Shown piece after piece: positions 15,570 to 24,299 of a stretch of DNA of 64,000 nt. A program made the translations under genes and the position numbers. The notes under the pieces are model-generated. The model worked only from the letters and a program-made list of their open reading frames with translations. It was not told where the DNA came from and ran no database searches. The first letter of the stretch is position 1, and each line of letters starts with the position of its first letter. Source of the DNA: CAZTDU01 sp050248795 (GTDB lineage Bacteria > Pseudomonadota > Gammaproteobacteria > Burkholderiales > SG8-39); the NCBI GenBank assembly GCA_050248795.1, contig JBFWRS010000014.1:1-64000 (forward strand). Direction: 5' to 3'.

Positions 15570-17261
15570 ATGGATAGAAGAACCGGCGGCCAGGTCGTGG
15601 TCAGTGCGCTGCAGGCGGAGGGCGTGACGCATGCATTCGGGCTGATCGGCTCGGCGACGATGGAGGTGTTCGACGCGCTGCACGGCAAGGAGGACATCCG
15701 CTTCATCGGCGTGCGCGACGAGCGCACCGGGACGCACATGGCGGACGGCTACGCGCGCGCGAGCGGGCGCGCCGGGGTCATCATCGCCGGGCAGAACGGG
15801 CCGGGCGCGACGAACCTGGTCACCGGACTTGCACAGGCGCTGGCCGCGTATTCGCCGGTGGTGGCGATCGCCGGATCACTATCCACCGGGCACGTCTACC
15901 GGGATGCGTTCCAGGAAGTGGACCAGACCGCACTGTTCCGGCCGGTGACGAAGAAGACCTGGCTGGTACCGCAGGCGAAGCGCATCGGCGAGATGATGCG
16001 CGAGGCCTTCCGCACCGCGACGACGCCGCGCTGCGGCCCGGTGGTGCTGAACATCGCACGCGACATGCTCGCCGAATCGATCGAGGCGGCCGACGCGATC
16101 GCGCCGCGCGGCCGGCAGGCCGACGGCGCCTGTGCGCCGCATCCCGCGCTCATCGAACGCGCGGCGGCGCTGCTTGCGGCGGCGGAGCGGCCGCTGATCC
16201 TTGCAGGCGGCGGCGTCAAGAACGGACGCCATGCCGAAGTGGTGCTGAAGCTCGCAGAGAGGCTTTCCGCGCCGGTGGTGCTGTCGCCGGGGCATGGCGA
16301 CGCGGTGCCCTGCACGCATCCCCTGTACGGCGGCCAGGTGGGTCCGCGCGGCAACGTCGTAGCGACATCGCTGGCGCGCGAGGCGGACGTGATCCTCGCG
16401 CTCGGCACGCGGCTGGGCTTCAACACGACTTTCTATACCTACGACCACCTGAACCCGTCCGCGCGCATCATCCAGGTAGAGATCGAGCCGACCGCGATAG
16501 GGCGTTTCTTCCCGGTCGAGATCGGCATGCATGCCGATGCCGGACTGACAGCGGCTGCGCTGCTGGCCGAACTGCGCGCGCATGTCCCCGCTGCGGCGGC
16601 GGTGGGCTGGACGGACAAGTTCCGTGCCGCGCGCAAGGCGATGCTGGAAGAGCGCGACCGCAATGCCGCCGGGGCAGGGGGCGCGATCCAGCCGGCGCAG
16701 CTCTTTCGCGCGCTGCGCGCCGTGGCGCCGGCAGACGCGCTCTACACCATGGACGCCGGCACCCTGTGCCTGCAGGCGACCGATCACCTGAACTACGTGC
16801 AACCGCCCGCACTGCTGACGCCGCTGGACTTCGGGCTGGTGGGCTTTTCGTACGCCTGCGGGCTTGGCGCCCGGCTGGCGGCGCCGGATCGAAGCGTCAT
16901 CAGCCTGATGGGCGACGGCGGTTTCGGCATGACGGCGAGCGAACTCGGCACCGCGGTAGCGAATGGCATCAACACGGTCTGCGTGGTGATGAACAACGGC
17001 TGCTGGGGCGCCGAGAAGGCGTACCAGCGCGACTTCTTCGGCGGGCGTTATCTCGGCGCCGACGTGCCCAACCCGCCTTACGACAAGCTGGCGCAACTGT
17101 GGGGCGCCGCAGGCTTTCGCGTCGACAGTGCGTCACAACTCGAGCCCGCGCTTGCGGCGGCGCTGGCGGCGGGACGGCCGGCGGTGGTCGACGTGATGGT
17201 GGACCCGGACGCACTGTACAGTTTCCGCCGCGATTCCTTCCAGCACCGCGCGGCGAAGTGA
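15570..17261 (+). CDS. Thiamine diphosphate-dependent enzyme (acetolactate synthase large-subunit family)
   Basis: A three-domain ThDP enzyme of 563 aa. The N-terminal Pyr domain holds the likely activating Glu in GVRDERTGTHMADGYAR. The central domain (about 190-330) is the nucleotide-like fold. The C-terminal PP domain has GDGGFGMTASELGTAVANG...NNG, the Mg-ThDP motif. Family members condense or decarboxylate 2-oxoacids (acetolactate synthase, benzoylformate decarboxylase, oxalyl-CoA decarboxylase and others); no small regulatory subunit accompanies this one, which argues for a catabolic role. GGGAGCGG precedes the ATG. Its stop overlaps the GTG of the GMC oxidoreductase, so an aldehyde or acyloin could pass between them. 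Confidence 0.82.
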   Translation: MDRRTGGQVVVSALQAEGVTHAFGLIGSATMEVFDALHGKEDIRFIGVRDERTGTHMADGYARASGRAGVIIAGQNGPGATNLVTGLAQALAAYSPVVAIAGSLSTGHVYRDAFQEVDQTALFRPVTKKTWLVPQAKRIGEMMREAFRTATTPRCGPVVLNIARDMLAESIEAADAIAPRGRQADGACAPHPALIERAAALLAAAERPLILAGGGVKNGRHAEVVLKLAERLSAPVVLSPGHGDAVPCTHPLYGGQVGPRGNVVATSLAREADVILALGTRLGFNTTFYTYDHLNPSARIIQVEIEPTAIGRFFPVEIGMHADAGLTAAALLAELRAHVPAAAAVGWTDKFRAARKAMLEERDRNAAGAGGAIQPAQLFRALRAVAPADALYTMDAGTLCLQATDHLNYVQPPALLTPLDFGLVGFSYACGLGARLAAPDRSVISLMGDGGFGMTASELGTAVANGINTVCVVMNNGCWGAEKAYQRDFFGGRYLGADVPNPPYDKLAQLWGAAGFRVDSASQLEPALAAALAAGRPAVVDVMVDPDALYSFRRDSFQHRAAK

Positions 17262-18877
17262 CCGCGCAGGCGTTCGACTACGTCGTGGTCGGCGCCGGAT
17301 CCGCAGGCTGCGCGCTGGCGGCACGGCTGAGCGAGGACGGCCGGCACCGCGTGCTGCTGCTGGAGGCGGGCGGGCCGGACCGTAATCCCTGGATCCACAT
17401 TCCGCTCGGCGTCGGCAAGCTGCTGACCGATCCGCGCTACGCGTGGCCGTTCGAGACCGAGCCCCAGCCGGCGATGGCCGGCCAGCGCGTGTACTGGCCG
17501 CGCGGCAAGGTGCTGGGGGGCTCCAGCGCCATCAACGGCATGGCGTACGTGTGGGGCGATCCGCGCGAGTTCGATGCCTGGGCGGCGGCCGGGCTCGCCG
17601 GCTGGTCATGGCGCGACGTGCAGCCGTACTTCGCGCGCATGGAAAGCAGCGCATCCCCGCACGCCGGACGCGGCCGCGACGGCCCGATCCGCATCACCGA
17701 TCGTGCGCAACGCGACCGCGATCCGCTGTCGGATGCGTTCGTGCAGGCGTGTGTGGAAGCCGGCATCGAACCGACGCCGGACTACAACGCCGCGAACTAC
17801 GAGGGCGTGCGCTACCTGGAACAGACCGCCGCCCAGGGCAGGCGCTGGAGCGCGGCGCTCGGCTACCTGAAGCCGGCGCGCCGGCGCGCCAACCTGGCGG
17901 TACTCACCGGCGCGCTCGCACAGCGCGTGGTGTTCGAAGGCAAGGCCGCCAGCGGCGTCGAATACGTTCATCGCGGCATGCGGCAGCTGGCGCGCGCGAA
18001 TCGCGAGGTGATCCTGTGCGCCGGCGCGATCCAGTCGCCGCAGTTGCTCGAGCTGTCCGGGGTCGGCCGCGCGGACGTGCTGCAGCGCCACGGCATCGGC
18101 GTGGTGCATGCATCGCCCGCGGTCGGCGAGCACATGCTCGACCACCTGCAGATCCGCCGCACCTTCCGTACCACGTATTCCCGCACCATCAACGACGTCA
18201 TGCGCAGCCGCCGCATCCGCTGGATGGTCGGCCTGCAGTACCTGCTTACCCGGCGAGGCCTGATGGCGGGCACTTCGTCCACGGCGCACGCGATCACGCG
18301 CGCAGGCGCAGGCGCAGAGCGTCCGGACGTGATGCTGCGCATCTATCACATCAGCGGCAAGGATCGTTATTCGCGCTCGGCGGCGGCCGGGATCGATCCC
18401 TTCCCCGGGTTCTCGGTCGGCGGCTTCAGGCTGTACCCGCGTTCCAGCGGCAGCACGCACATCGTGTCCGCGGACGTGGCGGTCGCCCCATCGATACAAC
18501 CGAACTATCTCGTCGAAGCGGAAGATCGCCGCAGCGCGATAGACCTGCTGCGCCTGGTCGGCCGCATCGCCTCGCAGGCGGCGCTGGCGCCGTTCATCGT
18601 CGAAGAAACGCGCCCCGGCGCCGGCTGCGACGACGCGGAACTGCTGGCGTACGCGCGCGAAACCGGCCAGACCGCCTGGCATACGGTCGGCACCTGCCGC
18701 ATGGGGAAAGCAGGCGAGAGCGTGGTCGATGCGCAACTGCGCGTGCATGGCCTCGCCCGGCTGCGCGTCGCCGATGCGTCGGTGATGCCGAGCATCGTGT
18801 CGTCGAACACCAACGCGCCGGCAATGATGATCGGCGAGAAGGCCGCCGACCTGGTGCTGGCCGACGCGCGGGCCTGA
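17258..18877 (+). CDS. GMC-family FAD oxidoreductase (choline dehydrogenase-like)
   Basis: A glucose-methanol-choline oxidoreductase of 539 aa that oxidises an alcohol or aldehyde with FAD. Visible are the FAD fold YVVVGAGSAGCALAARLSE, GMC signature 1 (GKVLGGSSAINGMAYVWG), signature 2 (GAIQSPQLLELSGVG), the catalytic His in AWHTVGTCRMG, and the second active-site position as Asn in SSNTNAPAMMIGEKAAD. It begins at GTG 17258, overlapping the preceding TGA by two bases, so translation is coupled to the ThDP enzyme. It has no signal peptide. It ends 15 bases before the convergent MaoC gene. Choline itself is unlikely because no betaine genes are present. Confidence 0.88.
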   Translation: MTAQAFDYVVVGAGSAGCALAARLSEDGRHRVLLLEAGGPDRNPWIHIPLGVGKLLTDPRYAWPFETEPQPAMAGQRVYWPRGKVLGGSSAINGMAYVWGDPREFDAWAAAGLAGWSWRDVQPYFARMESSASPHAGRGRDGPIRITDRAQRDRDPLSDAFVQACVEAGIEPTPDYNAANYEGVRYLEQTAAQGRRWSAALGYLKPARRRANLAVLTGALAQRVVFEGKAASGVEYVHRGMRQLARANREVILCAGAIQSPQLLELSGVGRADVLQRHGIGVVHASPAVGEHMLDHLQIRRTFRTTYSRTINDVMRSRRIRWMVGLQYLLTRRGLMAGTSSTAHAITRAGAGAERPDVMLRIYHISGKDRYSRSAAAGIDPFPGFSVGGFRLYPRSSGSTHIVSADVAVAPSIQPNYLVEAEDRRSAIDLLRLVGRIASQAALAPFIVEETRPGAGCDDAELLAYARETGQTAWHTVGTCRMGKAGESVVDAQLRVHGLARLRVADASVMPSIVSSNTNAPAMMIGEKAADLVLADARA

Positions 18878-18892
18878 GCGGCTGCGGCAGGC

Positions 18893-19357
18893 TCAGGCGG
18901 CGATGCCCGGCTGGCGGCGGCGGAACAGGCTGATGCCGGTGAGGTACATGACCAGCTGGCCGTCCTGGTTGTAGACCTCGGCGCGCGAGCGCACCGAACC
19001 CATCTCCGGGCGGCTTTTCGATGGCGATGTTTCCAGCACCGTGCGCTTGACGCGCAGCGTGTCGCCTGGGCGCACCGGGCGGGTCCAGCGCAGTTCGTCC
19101 ACGCCGGGGGAGCCCATGCCCGCCGCCTTGCTCAGCACCTGGTCGTAGAAGAGGCGCATGCAGATCACCGTGGTCAACCAGCCGCTGGCGATGAGGCCAC
19201 CGAACGGCGAATCGGCTGCCGCCTGCGGGTCGACATGAAAGGGCTGCGGATCGTACTTGCGGGCGAACTCGATGATCTCGGCCTCGGTGACGACATAGGC
19301 ATCGGACTCCAGCACCTGGCCCGGCGTGAAGTCCTCCCACCAGTACTCGGCGTCCAC
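18893..19357 (-). CDS. MaoC-family (R)-specific enoyl-CoA hydratase-like protein
   Basis: A single hot-dog domain of 154 aa. The catalytic motif of MaoC hydratases appears as YDPQPFHVDPQAA (Asp and His), followed by PFGGLIASGWLT. These enzymes hydrate or dehydrate enoyl-CoA thioesters. It starts at GTG 19357, five bases after the PaaA-like gene, and is the last gene of the IclR-led unit (IclR, ligase, PaaA-like, MaoC). In that setting it probably hydrates a CoA-bound product of the oxygenase step, as the MaoC-like domain of PaaZ does in phenylacetate breakdown. Confidence 0.86.
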   Translation of the reverse strand: MDAEYWWEDFTPGQVLESDAYVVTEAEIIEFARKYDPQPFHVDPQAAADSPFGGLIASGWLTTVICMRLFYDQVLSKAAGMGSPGVDELRWTRPVRPGDTLRVKRTVLETSPSKSRPEMGSVRSRAEVYNQDGQLVMYLTGISLFRRRQPGIAA

Positions 19358-19362
19358 GGCGC

Positions 19363-20850
19363 TCAGTTCGGCTTCATCGCCTTGTAGCGGCCGCGCTTGC
19401 CGGCCGTGCGGTCGGGCAGAGTCAGGCCGAGCGCCTCGGCATCGCGGCCCAGCACGTCGGCGAAGATGTTGCGGATCTGGCTGTTCGTCGCGGTCTTGAT
19501 CCTGAGCTGGCAGTACTCGTCTTCATTCGCGCCGCCGTCGCCGCCGAATACGTCGAGTGCATGCGGAAACCAGGCGTCCAGCATGCGCTGGCCCTTGTCG
19601 CGGATCACCTTGGCGTCGAAGCCGCTCGCGCGCCTGAACCAGTCCTTTGCAAGATTTTCCTGCGCTTCGTAGTGCAGGCCTGACCAGACTGCAACAGGTA
19701 TCAGGCAGGAACCGAAGGTGGCGAGCGAGGCGATCTGCTGCGCGCGGGTGCAGATGAGCTGCTGGAAGCAGATCTCCTCCCAGGACTCCGGCATCGGCTG
19801 CTTGAGGAAATCGACGCGGTAGCGCCCGCCGGTCAGCGTGCGCTCCACCTCGTCGGCGACCGGATTCGGGTCCACACCCAGCGCGCGCAGGATCTTCGCC
19901 GCCTCCAGCCCCCAGCGGCGGTCTTCACGATACTGGATACCGACCGCGAGCTTTTCCTCGGGCGAGGGGGCCGCGAATACCGCCATTTCGTTCTGCCGGG
20001 CGAACTTGCTCTGCACCCAGCCGCAGAGCACGCGCTGCATTGCCGGGCGCACGTCCAGCGGCGTGTCCTCCGGCACCAGGTACAGGCCGGTGCTGGCCAT
20101 CGTCTCCTCCGGATACTCGCGCCGTCCGCCCTTCCAGCGATCCGCCGGCATCGGCAGTCCCATCTCCTTCAGGTCGCGCTCCAGCGTCGTCATCCACAGC
20201 AGCCGCGACTGGTTGTTGGACAGGGTCTTGATGCCCAGTTCCATGTAGCGCGCCTCGTTCGGGGTACCGACGCCGCCGAAGATGTCCAGGCAGGTGGGAT
20301 AGAACTTTTCCATGGCGCGGATGCATTCGTCGCGGCGTCCTTCGGCGATCAGGCGCTTCGCATAGACGTTGCCCTGCAGCGCATGGCCCAGTGCCTCGTC
20401 GACGTAGTTCTTCGCGTGCCACACGGCTAGCGGTACGTAACTGGCGCCGAGTCCGGCCACCGACTGGATGCCGCCGGTGCGCTCTGCGAGCACGCGGGTC
20501 ATGCTGCGCTCGACCCAGTCCTCCATGCGCATGCGGAAGAAGTCGAGCTTGCGCCCGCCGACCGTGACCGAACTCTCGGCCTCCTTGATGTACGGCATCG
20601 GATCCACGCCCATGTCGCGCAGCATCCGCGACACGCCAAGGCCGTGGTTCTTCTCGTCCGCGATCTGCAGGTCCAGCCAGGCCTTGTCCTCCACCGTGGG
20701 ACAGACCGAACCCGAGCGGTCCGGCGCGTCCGAGTACTCGGACTGGATGGATACGGTCAGCATCTTGACGATGTAGTCGCGGACGTCCGCCGGCACTTCT
20801 TCGGCGCGGATGTAGAGCTTCCGGTTGACGACGCTTTCTGGCAGGGACAT
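19363..20850 (-). CDS. Tandem PaaA/PaaC-like di-iron protein (ring-epoxidase family)
   Basis: A 495-aa protein made of two ferritin-like halves related to PaaA, the oxygenase subunit of phenylacetyl-CoA 1,2-epoxidase. Half one (about 25-240) keeps candidate iron ligands: Glu38 (QSEY), Glu66 and His69 (DEKNHG), Glu152 and His156 (DEALGHALQG). Half two (about 268-485) aligns through ILRALGVDPNP, PVAVW, FPHALDVFGG and IKTATN, but the matching positions are Lys282, Asp310, Trp313, Gln397 and Ala401. It is therefore predicted to be iron-free, like the structural subunit PaaC. No PaaB, PaaD or PaaE (reductase) gene is nearby. GGAGGA precedes the ATG. Context (CoA ligase before, MaoC after) suggests oxygenation of a CoA-activated acid. 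Confidence 0.72.
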   Translation of the reverse strand: MSLPESVVNRKLYIRAEEVPADVRDYIVKMLTVSIQSEYSDAPDRSGSVCPTVEDKAWLDLQIADEKNHGLGVSRMLRDMGVDPMPYIKEAESSVTVGGRKLDFFRMRMEDWVERSMTRVLAERTGGIQSVAGLGASYVPLAVWHAKNYVDEALGHALQGNVYAKRLIAEGRRDECIRAMEKFYPTCLDIFGGVGTPNEARYMELGIKTLSNNQSRLLWMTTLERDLKEMGLPMPADRWKGGRREYPEETMASTGLYLVPEDTPLDVRPAMQRVLCGWVQSKFARQNEMAVFAAPSPEEKLAVGIQYREDRRWGLEAAKILRALGVDPNPVADEVERTLTGGRYRVDFLKQPMPESWEEICFQQLICTRAQQIASLATFGSCLIPVAVWSGLHYEAQENLAKDWFRRASGFDAKVIRDKGQRMLDAWFPHALDVFGGDGGANEDEYCQLRIKTATNSQIRNIFADVLGRDAEALGLTLPDRTAGKRGRYKAMKPN

Positions 20851-20878
20851 GGTTCCTCCGTTCCTGGTTGCTTGCCTG

Positions 20879-22432
20879 TTACTCGGGCGATGCGGGTTGA
20901 AGGTAGCGGGCGCGCAACGCGCGCTTGTCCACCTTGTTCGATGCGTTGCGCGGCAGCTCGCTGACGAAAATAATCTGCTTGGGCAGCTTGTAGTTGCTCA
21001 GGTAGGTGCGGCAATGTTCGATCAGCGCGGCTTCGTCCAGCGTTGAATCCCTGCGCCGCGCCACCACGGCGGTCACCGCCTCTTCCCAGCGCGGATGCGG
21101 CAGCCCGAATACGGCGACATCCGACACTTCGGCATGCGCCGCGAGCGCATGCTCGACCTCGGCGGCATGCACCGTCATTCCGGCGGTATTGATGGCTTCC
21201 TTGATGCGGCCGGTAAGGAACAGGGCGCCGTCTTCGTCGAGGCGGCCGTAGTCCCCGGTGTGCACCCAGCCGTCGCGTGTCATGCTCCGGGTCAGCTCGG
21301 GCGCGTTCCAGTAGCAGCTCATGGCGGTGGGAGAGCGCACCAGCACTTCGCCTTCGCCGCCGCCTGGCGGCGTCAGTTCGCCGGCGGCCGACAGGATGCC
21401 GATCTCGCTGCCCGGCCAGGCGTAGCCGACGCAGTTCGCCGGCTTGGCCCCCGTGGCGCGGCACTGGTAGCTGGCGATGTTGCTGACTTCGGACATGCCG
21501 TAGGTGACTTCCAGCGGCAGGTGCGGAAAGCAGCGGAAGATTTCGCCGCGGATCGCCTCGGGCAGCGGCCCCGCCGTCCACTGGATCAGGCGCAGCGAAT
21601 CCAGCTCGTGGCGCCTGGCGTCCAGCGCCGCGATCAGCGCCTTCGCGGACAGCACCGGATGGACGTAGCAGCGCGTTACCTTGTAGGCCTCGACGGCGCG
21701 CAGCAGCGCCTCGGGCTCGGTGCTGTCCGGGATCACCAGCGTGCCGCCGGCCAGCAGTACCGCGAACGGTCCGGTGAGCGAACCCCCGGCGTGCGCCATC
21801 GGCGCGCGCGCGAGCAGCACGTCGTCGCGCGACATGTGCTGCGCGATCATCGCCAGGCCCCACGCGACGCTAAGGTGAGATCGAACGACACCCTTGGAGC
21901 GTCCGGTGGTGCCCGCGGTGTAGTAGATCGCGCAGGGTTCGGTGAGGTCCCTCGGTGCATGCGAGCCGCCGGCACGGCCGCTCGCGATCAGGTCCTCGTA
22001 GCTGCGGGCGCCTGCGCGCCTGCCGTCGACGCAGACGAGCAGCGTGCCCTGCATCTGCGGCAGCCCGCGCAGCGAGTCCAGTACGGCGAAGCGTGCGGCA
22101 TCTGCGATGACGCAGCGCGGGCTGCAGTCATCGATGAAGTAGTGGAGTTCCTCGACCGCACAGCGGTGGTTCACCGGCACGACGATGGCGCCGGTGGAGA
22201 TCACCGCCCACCAGCTCTCGACGAAACGCATGCCGTTCGGCATCAGCACGACAACCCGGTCCCCCGGGCCGACGCCTTGTGCGCGCAGCGAATCCGCAAG
22301 GCGGCTGACGCGGTGGTGCAGCTCGCCGTAGCGCATGGTGGCACTGTCGCTGCGCAGTGCGACCCTTTCCGGCCAGCGGCGGGCGCTGACGGCAAGCAGG
22401 GACGCCGCATCGAAGGGCAGGGCGGGAAACAT
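20879..22432 (-). CDS. Class I adenylate-forming acyl/aryl-CoA ligase
   Basis: A 517-aa AMP-binding enzyme that activates a carboxylic acid as its CoA thioester. Motifs: the P-loop YYTAGTTGRSKGVVRSH, the A5 motif VTYGMSEVS, the hinge DYGRLDEDGALFLTGRIKE, and a C-terminal Lys within NASNKVDKRALR. The order and length fit cytoplasmic medium-chain or aromatic acyl-CoA ligases. It starts two bases after the IclR stop and lies 28 bases upstream of the PaaA-like gene, so it probably supplies that enzyme with its CoA substrate. Acid specificity cannot be read from the sequence. An upstream ATG at 22564 would overlap the IclR gene heavily and was rejected. Confidence 0.86.
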   Translation of the reverse strand: MFPALPFDAASLLAVSARRWPERVALRSDSATMRYGELHHRVSRLADSLRAQGVGPGDRVVVLMPNGMRFVESWWAVISTGAIVVPVNHRCAVEELHYFIDDCSPRCVIADAARFAVLDSLRGLPQMQGTLLVCVDGRRAGARSYEDLIASGRAGGSHAPRDLTEPCAIYYTAGTTGRSKGVVRSHLSVAWGLAMIAQHMSRDDVLLARAPMAHAGGSLTGPFAVLLAGGTLVIPDSTEPEALLRAVEAYKVTRCYVHPVLSAKALIAALDARRHELDSLRLIQWTAGPLPEAIRGEIFRCFPHLPLEVTYGMSEVSNIASYQCRATGAKPANCVGYAWPGSEIGILSAAGELTPPGGGEGEVLVRSPTAMSCYWNAPELTRSMTRDGWVHTGDYGRLDEDGALFLTGRIKEAINTAGMTVHAAEVEHALAAHAEVSDVAVFGLPHPRWEEAVTAVVARRRDSTLDEAALIEHCRTYLSNYKLPKQIIFVSELPRNASNKVDKRALRARYLQPASPE

Positions 22433-22434
22433 GA

Positions 22435-23307
22435 CTACCTGGCGATGCTGGAAAGCGGGGAGCGGCGTACGCGTGCCGGAAGGCGGCGCGTTGCAGCGGG
22501 CGGGCGGCGCAGCGTGCCGCCTTCCGGACGCGCGCCCAGCGCCGCGGATATGGTCCTGGTGCATCGCAGCAGGCCTGGCAGGAGTTTCTCTATGCGCTCG
22601 TCCGAGAGCCGGTGCGACGGCCCGATGACGCCGATGCTCGCGATCACACGCTCGCCGGCATCGCGCACGGGGGCGGCAAGGCTGCGTGCGCCGTCGTAGA
22701 TCTCCTGGTTGCCGATCGCATAGCCGCGCGCTGCTATCCGTGCAAGGTCTGCGCGCAGCTCCGCCTTGTCGACGATCGTGCCGCGCGTGTAGCTGCGCAA
22801 TCGGCCGCGCAGGTACTGCTCGCGGAACTCCTCGTCCATGTGTGCGAGCAGGATTCTGCGCGTCGCACCGCAGTGAAGCGGAAAGCTCATGCCGTCGCTG
22901 GGGATCACGCGCATCGGCTCGGGACTGGGGATCATCTCGACGTAGGTCGCCTGCCGGTCGGTCGGCACGACCAGCGCGACCGTCTCGCGCGAGCTGTCCA
23001 CCAGCCGCTGCATGTGGGGAAGCGCGACGCTGCGCAGGTCCAGCGACAGGCGGATCACGTCCGCAAGCTGCAGCAGCCGCGCGCCGAGCACGTAGCTGTC
23101 GGTGCCGGGCTTCTGCTGCACCACGCCCTGTTCCCGCAGCGTTGCGAACAGCCGGTACGCGGTGCTGCTCGGGAAGCCCAGCTCGCGCGCCACCTCGTCG
23201 ACGGTGAGCGAGGGCCGCTCGCGCGTGAAAGAAAAGAGGATGTCGATCGCCTTGCCCAGCGACTTGATCTTCTTCTGTCCCGGGCCGGAGGTGCGGCGTG
23301 CCGTCAA
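22435..23307 (-). CDS. IclR-family transcriptional regulator
   Basis: A 290-aa regulator. The N-terminal winged helix (about 14-75) contains LTVDEVARELGFPSSTAYRL. The C-terminal IclR effector domain has CGATRRILLAHM and IYDGARSLAAPVRDAGERVIASIGVIGP. IclR proteins commonly control aromatic-acid and acyl-CoA operons, often adjacent or as first gene. Here it heads the ligase/PaaA-like/MaoC unit. The start is TTG 23307. The C-terminal 25 residues are Arg/Pro-rich and beyond the usual domain end. A GTTCGAGAAC palindrome lies upstream at 23341-23350 and is a possible operator. Confidence 0.9.
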   Translation of the reverse strand: MTARRTSGPGQKKIKSLGKAIDILFSFTRERPSLTVDEVARELGFPSSTAYRLFATLREQGVVQQKPGTDSYVLGARLLQLADVIRLSLDLRSVALPHMQRLVDSSRETVALVVPTDRQATYVEMIPSPEPMRVIPSDGMSFPLHCGATRRILLAHMDEEFREQYLRGRLRSYTRGTIVDKAELRADLARIAARGYAIGNQEIYDGARSLAAPVRDAGERVIASIGVIGPSHRLSDERIEKLLPGLLRCTRTISAALGARPEGGTLRRPPAATRRLPARVRRSPLSSIAR

Positions 23308-23340
23308 GCGATTCTCACAACGTGATAATAGTCTTCCATA

Positions 23341-23350
23341 GTTCGAGAAC
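23341..23350. promoter_or_regulatory. Short palindrome between iclR and the hydrolase pair
   Basis: GTTCGAGAAC has perfect four-base arms (GTTC/GAAC) in the 146-base divergent gap (23308-23453). Close by, CGTGATAATAG reads TATTAT as a minus-strand -10. A candidate IclR operator by position only. Confidence 0.3.
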
Positions 23351-23453
23351 GCTAACGATCGCCGCCAATGCTGTCAATCGGGCTGCGGCGAAACAGCGGA
23401 CGCCGCGGCGGCACGTCTGCTGGCACAATCCGCCCGAATCCGAGGAGGGCGAC

Positions 23454-24299
23454 ATGCCGGTGGCCGACGTTCGAGGCGTGAAGATCAACCATGAGGTGTT
23501 CGGGCAATCAGGCCCCTGGGTCGCATTGACCACCGGCGGGCGTCGTGGTTACGGGGAGTTCACCGGCATTGCGCAACTGATCGCGGCGGAAGGCTTTCGT
23601 GTCGTGCTGCACGACCGGCGCAACACCGGCGCATCCGACATCGTCATCGACGGCGACGAAGGCGAGGAGTTCATCTGGGCCGACGACCTGCACGTGCTGC
23701 TCGGCCAGCTCGGCGCGCTGCCCGCTTTCGTCGGCGGTGCGTCTTCCGGTTCGCGCACCTCGCTCCTCTTTTACCTGCGGCACCCCGAGGCGGTGCGCGG
23801 CCTGCTGCTGATGCAGCTCACCGGCGGCGCGTTCGCGGCAGGTCGGCTGCCCGAGAACTACTACGGCCAGTACATCCGCGCCGCGCGCGAGGGCGGCATG
23901 GCGGCGGTGTGCGAGACCGAGATGTACCGCGAACGGCTGGCCGCCAATCCTTCGAGCCGTGCGCGGCTGATGGCGATGGATCCGGCGCGGTTCATCGCCG
24001 TGATGCAGCGCTGGGTAGATGTCTTCATGGCCGGTCCCAAGGAACCCCTGCTGGGCGTGTCGGCGGAGCAGTTGCGCGGAATCCGCGTTCCCACCCTGAT
24101 CATCCCCGGCAACGACCTCACGCATGCCGCGGTGAACGGCCGCGCGGCACATGCGCTGATCCCGGGCAGCGAGCTGTTCGAACTGCCGATCGAACACCAG
24201 GACGTGCCGCTGATCATGTTCTCGGGGTGGAAGGAGCATGACCCCCTGATCGCGCGCACGCTGGTGGGCTTCATGCGCCGCGCGATGGAACGTGCCTGA
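23454..24299 (+). CDS. Alpha/beta-fold hydrolase
   Basis: A cytoplasmic alpha/beta hydrolase of 281 aa. The nucleophile elbow is visible as GGASSGSRTSLL (G-x-S-x-G), the oxyanion region around LTTGGRRGYGEF, a late acid in LIIPGNDLTHAA, and His in ELPIEHQDVPL. GAGGAGGGCGAC gives a good ribosome site for the ATG at 23454. Substrate is not evident. It is first of a two-gene unit: its TGA overlaps the next ATG by one base (TGATG), so the two hydrolase-fold proteins are made together. It diverges from the IclR gene and could belong to the same regulon. Confidence 0.82.
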   Translation: MPVADVRGVKINHEVFGQSGPWVALTTGGRRGYGEFTGIAQLIAAEGFRVVLHDRRNTGASDIVIDGDEGEEFIWADDLHVLLGQLGALPAFVGGASSGSRTSLLFYLRHPEAVRGLLLMQLTGGAFAAGRLPENYYGQYIRAAREGGMAAVCETEMYRERLAANPSSRARLMAMDPARFIAVMQRWVDVFMAGPKEPLLGVSAEQLRGIRVPTLIIPGNDLTHAAVNGRAAHALIPGSELFELPIEHQDVPLIMFSGWKEHDPLIARTLVGFMRRAMERA

